Assembly (NCBI GenBank): GCA_021774445.1
Contig: JAJFJA010000005.1
Coordinates: forward strand, 137,790 to 201,789
Direction: 5' to 3'
DNA from: Alphaproteobacteria bacterium
GTDB lineage: Bacteria > Pseudomonadota > Alphaproteobacteria > UBA6615
Length of the DNA stretch: 64,000 nucleotides
Shown: in pieces, positions 54,191 through 63,514 of the stretch
How positions within the stretch are numbered: the stretch's first letter is position 1
Layout: each line of letters begins with the position of its first letter
Position numbers and translations under genes: made by a program
The notes under the pieces: model-generated
What the model was told of the DNA's origin: nothing
Databases searched by the model: none
Seen by the model: only the letters and a program-made list of their open reading frames with translations

Positions 54191-54203
54191 CGCAGATAGC
54201 ACA

Positions 54204-56528
54204 TTATTGCGTGTAGTACTTACTGAACTGTTTCGTGTAGAGCATTGAGTCGCCGTAGCGATAGTTGCTGTTCTTACTCACATTGACCTGGTTCAGTACG
54301 ACGCCGGCAATGTTTGCGCCGGCCTCGGCGACCTGCTTGACCGTGGTGCCAATCGCCTCGCGCTGGGTATCGTGCCACTTGGCGACGATGACGGTTTGGT
54401 CGGCGCGCGAAGCCAGCATGAGGCCATCGGAAACAGCCAAGACCGGCGGCGCGTCGATGAGCACGATGTCATAGCGCTCACGCAGCTCCGCCAGAACCTC
54501 GCGGAAGCGCGGCGATTCGAGCAAGTTCATCGGGCGGACAAAATCAGTGCCGGCCTTGATGAAGTGCAGCCCCGAGCGCGGATCCTCTTCCAAGACATCC
54601 GATACCTCGTCATTGTCCAGCAGCAACTGCATCAGGCCACGACCGTTGGTGCTGGCGCCGAGAGCCTTATGCAGGCGCGGACGACGGAAGTCGCAGTCGA
54701 TGACAACGACACGGCGGCCCATGGCAGCGATGACACGGCCCAAGGCGACGACCACCGTGGTCTTGCCTTCGCCGGGCATGGCGGAGGTGAAGACGATGCT
54801 CGACTTCTTCGGATCGCCCTCCTGTAGCAGCACAGTGGTATAGAGGCGACGCAAGGCTTCCGCATAGTGCGACAGCGGATTGTCGAGCACGACCTCCTCC
54901 AACACCCGCTTGAACCCGGGGACGCTACGGACCTCGGGGATCAAGCCAAGGCCCGGCACGCCGAGGGACCTCTCGATCTCCTCGCTGCTGCGGAAACCGC
55001 CCTCCAAACGCTCGAGCAAGAAGGCCAGTGCCAAGGCGAATGCAAGCGCGAAACCGAGGGAACCAACCGCCATTAATTTGCGGTTCGGAAAGGCCGCGAC
55101 GTTGGGCACCTCGGCCGGCGAGATAATGCGAGCGTTGGATTGGCTAAGGTCGGTGTTGCCGGTAATGTTGGATTTCTCGAGGAAGCTCTCGAGCAGCAGC
55201 CGGTCGGCCCCGGCAATACTCTTGAGTGTCGCCAGATGGACAAGGGCCTCGGACTGGAGGGCGCTCTGGCCGTCCAGGGTGCTGAGGGTGCGAGTGAGCT
55301 CGTCAACCCGGGCGCGGCCGATCCGAGCCTGGTTGCGGGTGCCCTCCAGAATGACGTTGATTTCGTTGGCCATGCGACGGTCGACGTCACCAAGCTCGGC
55401 CTGCAGGCTGATCATGATCGGATGGCGCGGGCCATAGGCGGACTCGTTCAGCGCCAGGCGCTGCCGGATGTCGGCCGCTTGCGCGCTCAATTGTTGCACT
55501 GCCTCAGAGGCGATAATATCCGGCAGCGACGACAATCCGATCGGGGAAGTGCGGGCCCGCTCGATGGCCGAGACCTTGGCCTGAGATTCGGCGAGATCGC
55601 CCCTGGCAATGGCCAGCTGATCGTTGATGGTTGTGATCTGTTGACGGATGACGGTGCCGCCGCCGTCGGCCGCGGTCTCGACAATACCGTTGGCACTGCG
55701 CCATTCTTCAACCGCACGCTCCGACTGGGCGACCTGGTCACGCAGCTGCGTGACACGGTTGTTGATCCAGGTGGTGGCACCCTGGATGGCCTCGAAACGG
55801 GATTCCAGTTCATCGACGATGTAGAGTTCGGCGACCGTGTTGGAAGCCAAAGCGGCGAGCAACCGATCCTCCGACTCGAACGTGATGTCGATGACACGGC
55901 TACGGCCGGCGCCGGATATGGTGAGGGATTTGAGAAATTGGGTGACCAACCGGGCGCGGAGATCGTTCTCGCTCTCGAATGCAGCCTCGGCTGAATCGCC
56001 GCCAAGGAAAGGTAGTGCGTCGACAACTGCGATCGGCAGGATCGAGCCTAGCGAGAAACCGCCATCGAGATCATCGGAGGTGTATTCGTGATGGCTCCAA
56101 AGCTCCAGTTTCTCGACCACGCGCCCTGCCAATCGTCGGGATTTCATGATCTCGATCTGGCTCTGAATGGTCTCGGCATCGGCCGAGAAGCCGGAGACGA
56201 TCGCATTAATATCCAGGGCCGCCCCGGCACTTGGCTCGATGAGCACCGCCGTGGTCGCCGTGAAGCGTTCGGTGAGCGACACGATGCCAGCCAGCGCACC
56301 AGCGAAAATCACCGAGGTTACACCGGCAATCAGCCATTTGCGGCGCCTAATAATGGCAATTAGTTCGGGAAGCTCAATGCCAGCATTGGCTTTCGTGGAA
56401 TCGGCCTGCCGGAGGTTGGGCAGCAGGGACAACGACTTCATCGTGGTCACGGAACGGCTCTCCTGAATATCGCTTGAAATATCTCCCGGCCCGGAGAACT
56501 CCGGACCGCTTTGGGAGGGAATAGACAT
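54204..56528 (-). CDS. Wzc-like polysaccharide co-polymerase / tyrosine autokinase
   Basis: 774 aa. Two transmembrane helices (about residues 67-90 and 490-510) enclose a periplasmic coiled-coil Wzz domain (about 90-490). The cytoplasmic BY-kinase has Walker A SAMPGEGKTT (near residue 583), Walker A' VVVIDCDFRRP, Walker B VLIDAPPVLAVSDG and a C-terminal tyrosine cluster (NYRYGDSMLYTKQFSKYY). It sets chain length and export of an exopolysaccharide by cycles of autophosphorylation. It starts 2 bp after the OPX gene; no cognate phosphatase is in the window. Confidence 0.94.
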   Translation of the reverse strand: MSIPSQSGPEFSGPGDISSDIQESRSVTTMKSLSLLPNLRQADSTKANAGIELPELIAIIRRRKWLIAGVTSVIFAGALAGIVSLTERFTATTAVLIEPSAGAALDINAIVSGFSADAETIQSQIEIMKSRRLAGRVVEKLELWSHHEYTSDDLDGGFSLGSILPIAVVDALPFLGGDSAEAAFESENDLRARLVTQFLKSLTISGAGRSRVIDITFESEDRLLAALASNTVAELYIVDELESRFEAIQGATTWINNRVTQLRDQVAQSERAVEEWRSANGIVETAADGGGTVIRQQITTINDQLAIARGDLAESQAKVSAIERARTSPIGLSSLPDIIASEAVQQLSAQAADIRQRLALNESAYGPRHPIMISLQAELGDVDRRMANEINVILEGTRNQARIGRARVDELTRTLSTLDGQSALQSEALVHLATLKSIAGADRLLLESFLEKSNITGNTDLSQSNARIISPAEVPNVAAFPNRKLMAVGSLGFALAFALALAFLLERLEGGFRSSEEIERSLGVPGLGLIPEVRSVPGFKRVLEEVVLDNPLSHYAEALRRLYTTVLLQEGDPKKSSIVFTSAMPGEGKTTVVVALGRVIAAMGRRVVVIDCDFRRPRLHKALGASTNGRGLMQLLLDNDEVSDVLEEDPRSGLHFIKAGTDFVRPMNLLESPRFREVLAELRERYDIVLIDAPPVLAVSDGLMLASRADQTVIVAKWHDTQREAIGTTVKQVAEAGANIAGVVLNQVNVSKNSNYRYGDSMLYTKQFSKYYTQ

Positions 56529-56530
56529 GA

Positions 56531-57112
56531 CTACCGGCGGACTCGGTTGGCTGGGATCTCAATAATGTCACCCGGATAGATTACGTCGTTCACGGTGGCG
56601 ACCTGTTTGACCCCGGCACGGATGATAAAGGGCGGCTTGGTAAGAATGGCCTCGGGGGAGAAGTCGCCGGCCGCCGCGACGGCACCGATGACGCGCATGC
56701 CCGGCTGGTATTCCAGACTACCCGGACGGTTCACACCGCCAATTACCGCAACCGGGCGGTATTTGCTTACCCTGACCGATACTTTCGGATCCTGCAGAAA
56801 ACCCTGGCTGAGAATTTGCGTGATCTCCGCCTCAATCTGCTTGACCGTGCGGCCGCCGGCCGTGACGGTGCCGACAAGCGGTATGGAGATGATCCCATCC
56901 ACTGGAATAATGTGTTCGCCAGACAGATCCACTTGATTAAATACAACAACCTGAATCTGATCGCCGGTCTCAACCGGGAACTCGCGCCCGAGCACCGGCG
57001 GCGCCACCACAGGAGCCAGCGGGGATACGGGGATCGGCGACGCTCTTTCCGTGCAGGCAGCGAGCCCGAGAACTAAAATTGCCAACACGGCAAAACGGCG
57101 GAACTTCTTCAT
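56531..57112 (-). CDS. short OPX-family polysaccharide export lipoprotein
   Basis: 193 aa. A lipobox L-A-A-C20 follows a hydrophobic signal (RRFAVLAILVLGL). The poly-export domain (EFPVETGDQIQVVVFNQVDL, ISIPLVGTVTAGGRTVKQIE) is followed by one SLBB-like region (RVSKYRPVAVIGGVNRPGSLE). It is half the length of E. coli Wza (379 aa) and has no C-terminal amphipathic helix, so it may need another protein to span the outer membrane. It is 2 bp ahead of the Wzc-like gene. Confidence 0.9.
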   Translation of the reverse strand: MKKFRRFAVLAILVLGLAACTERASPIPVSPLAPVVAPPVLGREFPVETGDQIQVVVFNQVDLSGEHIIPVDGIISIPLVGTVTAGGRTVKQIEAEITQILSQGFLQDPKVSVRVSKYRPVAVIGGVNRPGSLEYQPGMRVIGAVAAAGDFSPEAILTKPPFIIRAGVKQVATVNDVIYPGDIIEIPANRVRR

Positions 57113-57613
57113 GGGGTTAATTCCCTCTTCGGCGATCGCATCAACGCCAACTAACTAAACGACTTAGGGTCTAATCCCTCTGCCCGTGACAATACCCGCG
57201 GGCCACCGCGTTTCCGGCAAGTCTCACGGAATTATGCGGCGACTTCAGCGGGCCATCTAGCCTCTCAGAAGTAGGGTCCCTCAGCACAAAGGGGTAAACT
57301 CGTCGGGGCATTTTGGATATCCATATGGGTGCCGGACGGTGTTCCAGACTTTGGCGACAACTGCCGAAGTGCCCGCGACGCAATGGTTTACCAAAGATCG
57401 GCCGAGGTCCAACGTTCTTGCGGCGTAGCTCACCACAATAGCGTGGTGCGATCAGCTGCCCATTCGGACAGACCCTGGAATCGCCGCGGCAATACTCCAT
57501 CTGAGGCAACGCAGTTGTTTAGGTTTGCATGATAGATTGCCCGCTTGCTCGTGAGCCTGACGGCCGAATTCCAGTCGTGCCGGCATGGTTCCATGCCTGG
57601 CTTGTGCGGCTTC
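57113..57613. other. 500-bp intergenic region between divergent polysaccharide genes
   Basis: No convincing gene: minus- and plus-strand ORFs here (about 112 and 67 aa) lack a start signal and recognisable pattern. It must hold promoters for the OPX-Wzc set (minus) and the flippase (plus). A small hairpin CACCAC-aatagc-GTGGTG sits at 57431-57448. I see no clear -35/-10 boxes or operator. Confidence 0.5.
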
Positions 57614-58942
57614 ATGCTCCAGAAATACCTGCTAACCTTCTGTAATCAAGGCATCCTTAGCCTGTTCAATTTCGCGCTCAACATTGCGTTGGTGCGTGCC
57701 TGGGCACCCATTGACTACGGCATATTTGCGCTGACCCTGGTCGTCGCGATGACACTGGAGGCGCTGCAAAACGCTTTGGTTAACGCGCCGTTAAGCGTCC
57801 ATGTGCCGGCAATCACCCGGCGGGCGCCACGCGCCGTCACGGAGATCATGCTCTCCTCCGTCAGCGTCATGCTGGCTCTGGTGGCCTTGGTCGGCGGCGT
57901 CGGTTTCGGCCTAGCATTCTTCGACGAGGCCAATCTACCGCTCCTTACAGCGCTGGGTGTCGGCGGGTTCATGGGCAGTCAACTGCTGCGCGCCTATGGC
58001 CGGTCATTCTTGTTCGCGCAACTGCGGCCGACGATGGTGGCGATCAGCGATCTGACTTTTGTCGGGATCGGGGGGCCGGCCATTGCCGTCGTTTGGCTTG
58101 AGCCTGAGTGGTTTGACCCAAGTCTAGTGATGCCGGCAACCGTGTTCGGCTTTTTGACGTTCACCAACCTGCTGGCGATGCTGGTCAGTTTCTCAGTCGC
58201 AAAAGTATCGCTCCGGCTCACCGGCCGGCGACGCGTGCTACGGCGCTACAGAGAGGCGTGGCGGGATTCCCGCTGGGCCCTGACCGGCGTTGTGACAGTC
58301 ACGCTGCAGTCCCGCGCGCACGCCATCGTGGTAACGGCCGCTTTTGGCGAAGCGACATTCGCGGCGTTGGCGGCCGGCGCAATCCTGTTCGGACCGATGC
58401 GCATGGTCCTGCAGGCCTGGGGAATGATCACTAGGCCCTTCCTTGCCCGCGCCGCCGGGCGACGGGACCGGCGCGAGATCGTCATGACCAACCGCCTATC
58501 ATTGATAACCGTCGGTGGCGGCTACGTCGTGTTCGTCTCGCTGCTGTACTATTTTTGGGATTGGATCGAGGCGCAACTCTATGCCGGCAAGTATGAGGAT
58601 ATGGAGATTATCGTCGTGCTGTGGGCAGTGGTATCCATACTGTTCGCCGGTCGGACGCTGTTGTCGATCCCGCTGCAGTCAATGCGCGAGTTCAAGCAAG
58701 TGGCTCTGGCAACCGCGTTCGGCGCAGCCGTCAGCTTGGTCGCGGTTACCATCCTCGCCCTGATGGTCGGTTTTCAGTACAGCATCGCCGGCGTGGGGAT
58801 GGGCGAGGTGGTCAGCTTGATCTATGTGCTGCATGTCTATCGCCGGTGCATGCGTAACCTGGCGAGCGCCGAACGGATCAAAGAAGCGAAGATCAGCGTC
58901 AACGAACCCGCACAAATAGCAAAGGCCTCGGGTGATTCATGA
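57614..58942 (+). CDS. oligosaccharide flippase (Wzx/MATE-like)
   Basis: 442 aa from ATG 57614; in-frame starts at 57545 (TTG) and 57593 (ATG) are possible and none has a good ribosome-binding site. About 12 hydrophobic helices without signal peptide (LLTFCNQGILSLFNFALNIA start). A charged loop (RLTGRRRVLRRYREAWRDSR) lies in the middle. It fits the polysaccharide-biosynthesis transporter family that moves lipid-linked units across the membrane. Its stop overlaps the beta-helix gene start (ATGA). Confidence 0.87.
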   Translation: MLQKYLLTFCNQGILSLFNFALNIALVRAWAPIDYGIFALTLVVAMTLEALQNALVNAPLSVHVPAITRRAPRAVTEIMLSSVSVMLALVALVGGVGFGLAFFDEANLPLLTALGVGGFMGSQLLRAYGRSFLFAQLRPTMVAISDLTFVGIGGPAIAVVWLEPEWFDPSLVMPATVFGFLTFTNLLAMLVSFSVAKVSLRLTGRRRVLRRYREAWRDSRWALTGVVTVTLQSRAHAIVVTAAFGEATFAALAAGAILFGPMRMVLQAWGMITRPFLARAAGRRDRREIVMTNRLSLITVGGGYVVFVSLLYYFWDWIEAQLYAGKYEDMEIIVVLWAVVSILFAGRTLLSIPLQSMREFKQVALATAFGAAVSLVAVTILALMVGFQYSIAGVGMGEVVSLIYVLHVYRRCMRNLASAERIKEAKISVNEPAQIAKASGDS

Positions 58943-60099
58943 AAGTAACCGGTACCCTCCTGGCGGCGGCGGGCCTGATACTGCTCTCCAACGCTCTCGG
59001 GGCGGATGCGCCGGCCGGCATGATTGCCGCCGCGAGCGGATCGGCCGAGGATTTACAAGCGGCAATCGATCGTGCGAAGCCCGGGGACACAGTCATCATC
59101 CCGGCGGGCGTGTTCGACTTTAGCGGTCAGGTATTCGCTCCCGACGGCATTCACTTGCGCGGGATGGGGCGCGATCGGACCGTGTTGGTGAAACGTGACG
59201 ACTTGACCGAATGGAACGCGATGATCACGGTCGATTGCGCGACCGGCGAGCCGCTTACTTTTTCAGGCATCACCTTACAGGGGCGTGGCCGTTTCATTCA
59301 GGGAGACAGCAAGAAAGGTGGGCTGGTCCGCGATCAGGGCCTTTATCTGCAAGGCCAATGCCTTGATTTCCAGGTCTTTAATAGCCGGTTCACTAAATTC
59401 TCGCGGGCCGGCATTCAGATGCAGGGCAATGCGGGCCAGGTGAGGGGCGATGCGCGCGGGGTAATTTACGAGAATGAGTTTATCGACAATTGGCACCCCA
59501 ATCTCGGCTATGGCGTCGAGGTCGTGGGGGACCAGAGAACCTGGGAAAAACCGCTCGAGCTTGGCACGGTTAACGCGGTCGTCATGGAAGATAATGTGTT
59601 CGACCGCAACCGTCATACGGTGGCCGCGAATAACGGCGCTCGTTATGTGTTTCGGCATAATCTGATCATCGATAATTATGCAGATGCGGCAGCGATTGAT
59701 GCGCACGGGCTGGCGGCCTGGCCGCGTGGCTCCCGCAGCTATGAGATCTACGACAATACCGTGCGCAACTCGGTGTCGCGCTGGGCGGGCGTGGGTGTGC
59801 GGGGCGGCGACGGCGTGATCTTCAACAACCGGTTCGAAGGCGTGCAGAACGGGATCATGCTGCTGGTCGAGCGCTACAAGGACAGCATGGAATATCCGGT
59901 GCCGGACCAGATCCGCGATCTATGGATCTGGAACAATGAGTTGGACGGCCGGCGCCTTCGCAAGGTGGACTTCTGGAGCCGTCAGTCCCAGGCCCCGAGC
60001 TTGCTACGCGAGGGGCGTGACTATCACCTGGCGGTCAAACCGGACTATGAGCCCCTCGCCTACCCGCACCCGCTCCGCACTACCGCCGCGACACATTAG
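58939..60099 (+). CDS. secreted right-handed beta-helix (pectate-lyase-like) protein
   Basis: 386 aa. A signal peptide (LLAAAGLILLSNALG, cut near ADA) precedes a parallel beta-helix: SAEDLQAAIDRAKPGDTVII marks the first coil, then repeated turns with N/D-rich ends (YENEFIDNWHPN, MEDNVFDRNRHTVAAN, YEIYDNTVRNS). The fold suggests a polysaccharide lyase or epimerase; no catalytic motif can be named. ATGA overlap with the flippase gene ties it to the same pathway, perhaps trimming or epimerising the exported polymer. Confidence 0.85.
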   Translation: MKVTGTLLAAAGLILLSNALGADAPAGMIAAASGSAEDLQAAIDRAKPGDTVIIPAGVFDFSGQVFAPDGIHLRGMGRDRTVLVKRDDLTEWNAMITVDCATGEPLTFSGITLQGRGRFIQGDSKKGGLVRDQGLYLQGQCLDFQVFNSRFTKFSRAGIQMQGNAGQVRGDARGVIYENEFIDNWHPNLGYGVEVVGDQRTWEKPLELGTVNAVVMEDNVFDRNRHTVAANNGARYVFRHNLIIDNYADAAAIDAHGLAAWPRGSRSYEIYDNTVRNSVSRWAGVGVRGGDGVIFNNRFEGVQNGIMLLVERYKDSMEYPVPDQIRDLWIWNNELDGRRLRKVDFWSRQSQAPSLLREGRDYHLAVKPDYEPLAYPHPLRTTAATH

Positions 60100-60226
60100 G
60101 CGATCGGGCCAAGCCGTCGACTCTCCGAGGGTAGCTCGCGGGCTAGCGGCGGCATAGAGTAAGGTCCTGATTCGGCTCCGACGTGGCCACGATGTCGGCG
60201 GCAAATGACTTTATTCGGGGGTGACC

Positions 60227-61855
60227 ATGGCGCAGGTGAGCGAGGCCATAGCGACTGGGCTCGGCGGCGATGTACGTGCCGGTTATCGGGTTGCGCTTAC
60301 GCCCGCGGGAAGCCGAATTCGAGCGCTGTTCCGCGGTCAAACGATCGCCGATAGCCGACATGCCCGGGTAATGCGTGAAACCCGCCTGCCGGCGGTTTTC
60401 TATTTTCCGCCGGAAGACGTGCGAATGGACCTGCTGCGCAAAAGCCCGCACCGAACGAACTGCCCATTCAAAGGCAACGCATCCTACTGGACGCTCGAGG
60501 TGGACGGGACCACCGCCGAGAATGCGGCGTGGAGTTACGAAGATCCCTTTGACGAGGCGTTGGAGGTCAAAGGATATGTGGCCTTTAACTGGGACGATAT
60601 CGACAGTTGGTTCGCCGGCGATGAGCAGATGCTCGAGCAGCCTCGGGATCAGGCGCCGGCGGTAAATAATCCGTTTGTGGATTGGGTCGTGCAGAAGGTC
60701 TGGCAGACCACCTCTCTACGGGATGCGGTGCAGCAGCTTGCGGACGTGCTGATCGAGAACGGCTTTCCGCTGTGGCGGTTACGGCTGCTTATTCGCACGC
60801 TGAACCCGCAGTTGTTCGGCATGGCTTATACTTGGCAGCGCGACGCCGAAGAGATCGCCGAGTTGCAGTTGACGCATGATGCGCTGCAGAGCGAGCAGTA
60901 TCTCAACAGCCCGTTCGCACTGATCATCAACGGACAAGGCGGCGTTCGGCGGCGGCTCGAGGGCCCTGACCCCAAGCTGGACTTTCCAGTGCTGGAAGAT
61001 CTGCTCAAAGAAGGCGCGACAGACTATGTGGCGGTGCCGCTGCGGTTCTCTGACGGTGTGGTGAATATTGTCACGCTGGTTTCCGACGCGCCCGGCGGGT
61101 TCTCAACGGATGATCTGGGCCAGCTCTATGAGGTACTGCCCAGCCTCGGCCGCCAGCTCGAAGCTTTTGCGCAGCGTGTGTCGTCGCGGACCCTGTTACG
61201 GACATATCTCGGCGAGAGTGCCGGCGATCGGGTTATGGGTGGCCTGGTCAAGCGCGGTGACGGCGAGGAACTGCACGCAGTCATCTGGTTTTCCGATCTG
61301 CGCAACTCGACGACTCTGGCCGATACACTCGGTCGTGACGAATATCTTGCCACCCTTAATCAGTATTTCGACTGCGTCGCAGGCGCCGTAATCGATCATG
61401 GTGGCGAAGTCTTGAAATTTATCGGCGATGCGGTGCTCGCCATCTTCGCGATCGGCGAACCGGAAGGCCCAGCAGCCGATGCCTGCGGCCGGGCGCTGCT
61501 GGCGGTGCACGATGCCGAACAACGCATCACGTCGGTCAATGACGAGCGCGAGGCACAGGGCAAGCCACCCCTGGCATTCGGAACCGGACTACATCTCGGC
61601 AACATCACATATGGCAATATCGGAACGACCAAACGGCTGGATTTCACGGTGATCGGGCCGGCGGTGAACGAAGCGGCGCGTATCGAAGACCTTTGCAAAT
61701 TATTGGATGAGCCTGTCCTGACATCCGCGGTCTTTGCGCAATGTGCCGCGGCGGACCTTAGATCTCTTGGGCGGCACTCATTGCGAGGCGTACGGGCCGA
61801 GGAAGAGATATTCGGGTTGCCCGGCGATGGCGCTGCCCGAGTTGACCGGGGCTGA
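60227..61855 (+). CDS. soluble class III adenylate/guanylate cyclase
   Basis: 542 aa from ATG 60227 (GTG at 60221 also in frame). No membrane helix. Residues about 1-340 form an unrecognised sensor region; residues about 345-535 are the cyclase domain (VIWFSDLRNSTTLADTLGRD, FIGDAVLAIFAI, FGTGLHLGNITYGNIGTTKR, VIGPAVNEAARIED). Metal-binding Asp in SDLRN and GDAV are present. Together with the redox cyclase gene it shows that cAMP-type signalling is important here. Confidence 0.9.
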   Translation: MAQVSEAIATGLGGDVRAGYRVALTPAGSRIRALFRGQTIADSRHARVMRETRLPAVFYFPPEDVRMDLLRKSPHRTNCPFKGNASYWTLEVDGTTAENAAWSYEDPFDEALEVKGYVAFNWDDIDSWFAGDEQMLEQPRDQAPAVNNPFVDWVVQKVWQTTSLRDAVQQLADVLIENGFPLWRLRLLIRTLNPQLFGMAYTWQRDAEEIAELQLTHDALQSEQYLNSPFALIINGQGGVRRRLEGPDPKLDFPVLEDLLKEGATDYVAVPLRFSDGVVNIVTLVSDAPGGFSTDDLGQLYEVLPSLGRQLEAFAQRVSSRTLLRTYLGESAGDRVMGGLVKRGDGEELHAVIWFSDLRNSTTLADTLGRDEYLATLNQYFDCVAGAVIDHGGEVLKFIGDAVLAIFAIGEPEGPAADACGRALLAVHDAEQRITSVNDEREAQGKPPLAFGTGLHLGNITYGNIGTTKRLDFTVIGPAVNEAARIEDLCKLLDEPVLTSAVFAQCAAADLRSLGRHSLRGVRAEEEIFGLPGDGAARVDRG

Positions 61856-61882
61856 CGAGCCCAGACCCACCTAAGTTGCCGA

Positions 61883-62917
61883 TCATGGTCGGATACGGCC
61901 TTGCATATTCTCCTTTACGAGAATCTCAACCGGTAACCGCTCGGGCGCCACTTCCAGCCCGGCACGCTGGTTGACCAGGGCCCTTACCGCCATGCTTGAC
62001 GCCGCCTCCATGTCTTGATGGATGATCGCATCTATCGACCCGTCGAGCAGGAAGCGCTGGCTGACTTCGGTCAGGTTGTGACCGATCAGCACAATATCCC
62101 TGGCGCGCTCCCGCTCCGCCAAAGCCCGGACGACCCCACGGATGCCGCCGCCGACGCTGTAGATCCCAACCAGATCGTCATGATGGTCAAGAACGGAACT
62201 GATCTGCTTGTAGTTGTCCTCGGCATCGTCGCGTCCATAAACCAGATCGAGGATCTCCAGGTGCAAGTACTCGGACCTCACGACGCTGCGAAACCCGATC
62301 TCGCGTTCTTCATGACTGCGGTAGAGCTGACCACCCCATAAGATGGCGACCTTGCCGGCGGCGCGGGTAAAGCGCCCCATCAAGACGCCGGCCGTGCGTC
62401 CCGCGGCACGATTATCCGTTCCCACATAGGCGAATATGTCAGAGCCGCCGAGGTCGGACATCAGTGCCAGCGCGGGAATACCCGTGCCTGAGAGTTCCGA
62501 GACGGCGTCTCGTACCAGCGGATGATCAAGAGCCTGGAAGGCCACACCCGGACTGCCCTTGGCACGGCATTCCAAGAGCTTTTCGGCCAGGGCGACCGGG
62601 TTCATCTTCTCGACGAACGCACAAGATACGCCGACTTGCCATTCCGCGGCCGCGGTATGAAACGCCGCACCAAGGCTTTCCGTCGACGGCCCGGCGTCGG
62701 CCGGAAGGATGACATCGAATGTAATGCGGGGGCCCGACATGGTCGTCGGGTTGCCCAGCGACCCACGCGCCTGGATGGTCTCCTGGGCACGGCGGATGCG
62801 CCCAACCGTGGCTTCGGCGACACCGCCGCGACCATGCAGGACGCGGTCGACGGTCGCCGTCCCCACACCGGCCTCCAGCGCGATGTCGATAATCCGCGTT
62901 CTCCCTCTTTGAGGCAT
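61883..62917 (-). CDS. LacI-family transcriptional regulator
   Basis: 344 aa from ATG 62917 (TTG at 62929 also in frame). The helix-turn-helix reads RTRIIDIALEAGVGTATVDR, followed by the hinge VLHGRGGVAEATVGRI. The C-domain is a periplasmic-binding fold (SLGAAFHTAAAEWQVGVSCA). Similar regulators control sugar or inositol uptake and bind sugars. A palindrome at 62983-62994 lies 66 bp ahead of the start. The divergent side holds only a damaged catabolic locus, so its normal targets may be gone. Confidence 0.92.
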   Translation of the reverse strand: MPQRGRTRIIDIALEAGVGTATVDRVLHGRGGVAEATVGRIRRAQETIQARGSLGNPTTMSGPRITFDVILPADAGPSTESLGAAFHTAAAEWQVGVSCAFVEKMNPVALAEKLLECRAKGSPGVAFQALDHPLVRDAVSELSGTGIPALALMSDLGGSDIFAYVGTDNRAAGRTAGVLMGRFTRAAGKVAILWGGQLYRSHEEREIGFRSVVRSEYLHLEILDLVYGRDDAEDNYKQISSVLDHHDDLVGIYSVGGGIRGVVRALAERERARDIVLIGHNLTEVSQRFLLDGSIDAIIHQDMEAASSMAVRALVNQRAGLEVAPERLPVEILVKENMQGRIRP

Positions 62918-62982
62918 CAAGGAGCCCAATCAATTCCACAATCTGGTAAGTATAACATACTATATCTAACACGAAAATCAAC

Positions 62983-62994
62983 TTGATGCATCAA
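62983..62994. promoter_or_regulatory. candidate LacI operator palindrome
   Basis: TTGATGCATCAA is a perfect 12-base palindrome in an AT-rich stretch (62930-63030) between the LacI gene and the truncated DctP gene. It is a plausible autoregulation or target site. AGTAT-aac-ATACT at 62949-62961 is a second, smaller dyad. Confidence 0.45.
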
Positions 62995-63500
62995 ACTGAT
63001 TTAAATTACTTGATTCTGATGGAAATGTGAAGGCATCATGGTCCGGTGATAAGTGTGAGCAGGTGCAAAGACCGGCGAGGAGGAGGCGAACAGGGCATGG
63101 TGCCAGCAGAGCGGCCGCTTTCGTGGTGAATATCGCTTTAATCGGCGCCGAGCGCATCGAGGTTTTCGGCGCCGAGGGCATGGTGCAATCCAGCCCACCG
63201 GTGCCAGTCATCGCTGAAAACATGCCGATCGCCATCGCCTCGGACGTTACGGCGGATAGCGATCCCGGCGCGGATTCGCTGGAAGACGCGCGCGGGGCCA
63301 AGATCACGGAACAGTCATCGGGGCCCCTCAACCTCGGGCGCAAATTTGGGGACGGTTGTGATGGCTTCCGTCCTGACGACGTCGCAACAGGTGAAGATGT
63401 GTGCCGCAGTGCCCTTTCCCAACGCATTCCGTTGGGTATCGGCGACGCACCCACCTCGTGACAAAACGACGCCATCATCCGCATACTTTGATGTCAAAAC

Positions 63501-63508
63501 GGAGGAAA
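63501..63508 (+). promoter_or_regulatory. strong ribosome-binding site before the DctP fragment
   Basis: GGAGGAAA at 63501-63508 lies about 6 bases ahead of the ATG at 63515. It shows the truncated gene still has an intact translation start, so the damage is at its 3' side. Confidence 0.7.
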
Positions 63509-63514
63509 TAGATC

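Larger units (their letters stand above)
62918..63514. other. 597-bp region without a clear gene
   Basis: Besides the LacI-side promoter and palindrome, nothing convincing codes here. Overlapping frames on both strands (a 144-codon frame on plus, about 168 on minus) lack start signals and recognisable domains. A short plus-strand segment (AERIEVFGAEGMVQ, about 63149-63189) resembles a Gfo/Idh/MocA signature, but nothing around it does. The region may contain an eroded gene. Confidence 0.4.

Noticed and set aside
57415-57490. tRNA-like sequence (GGCGTAGCTCA)
   Set aside because: No T-arm GGTTCGAATCC and no pairing acceptor stem.
57171-57509. 112-codon minus-strand ORF
   Set aside because: No RBS, basic/proline-rich shadow composition and no recognisable pattern.
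62978-63484. 168-codon minus-strand ORF in the 63-kb gap
   Set aside because: Serine/arginine/proline-rich composition of a non-coding frame, no start signal, no domain.
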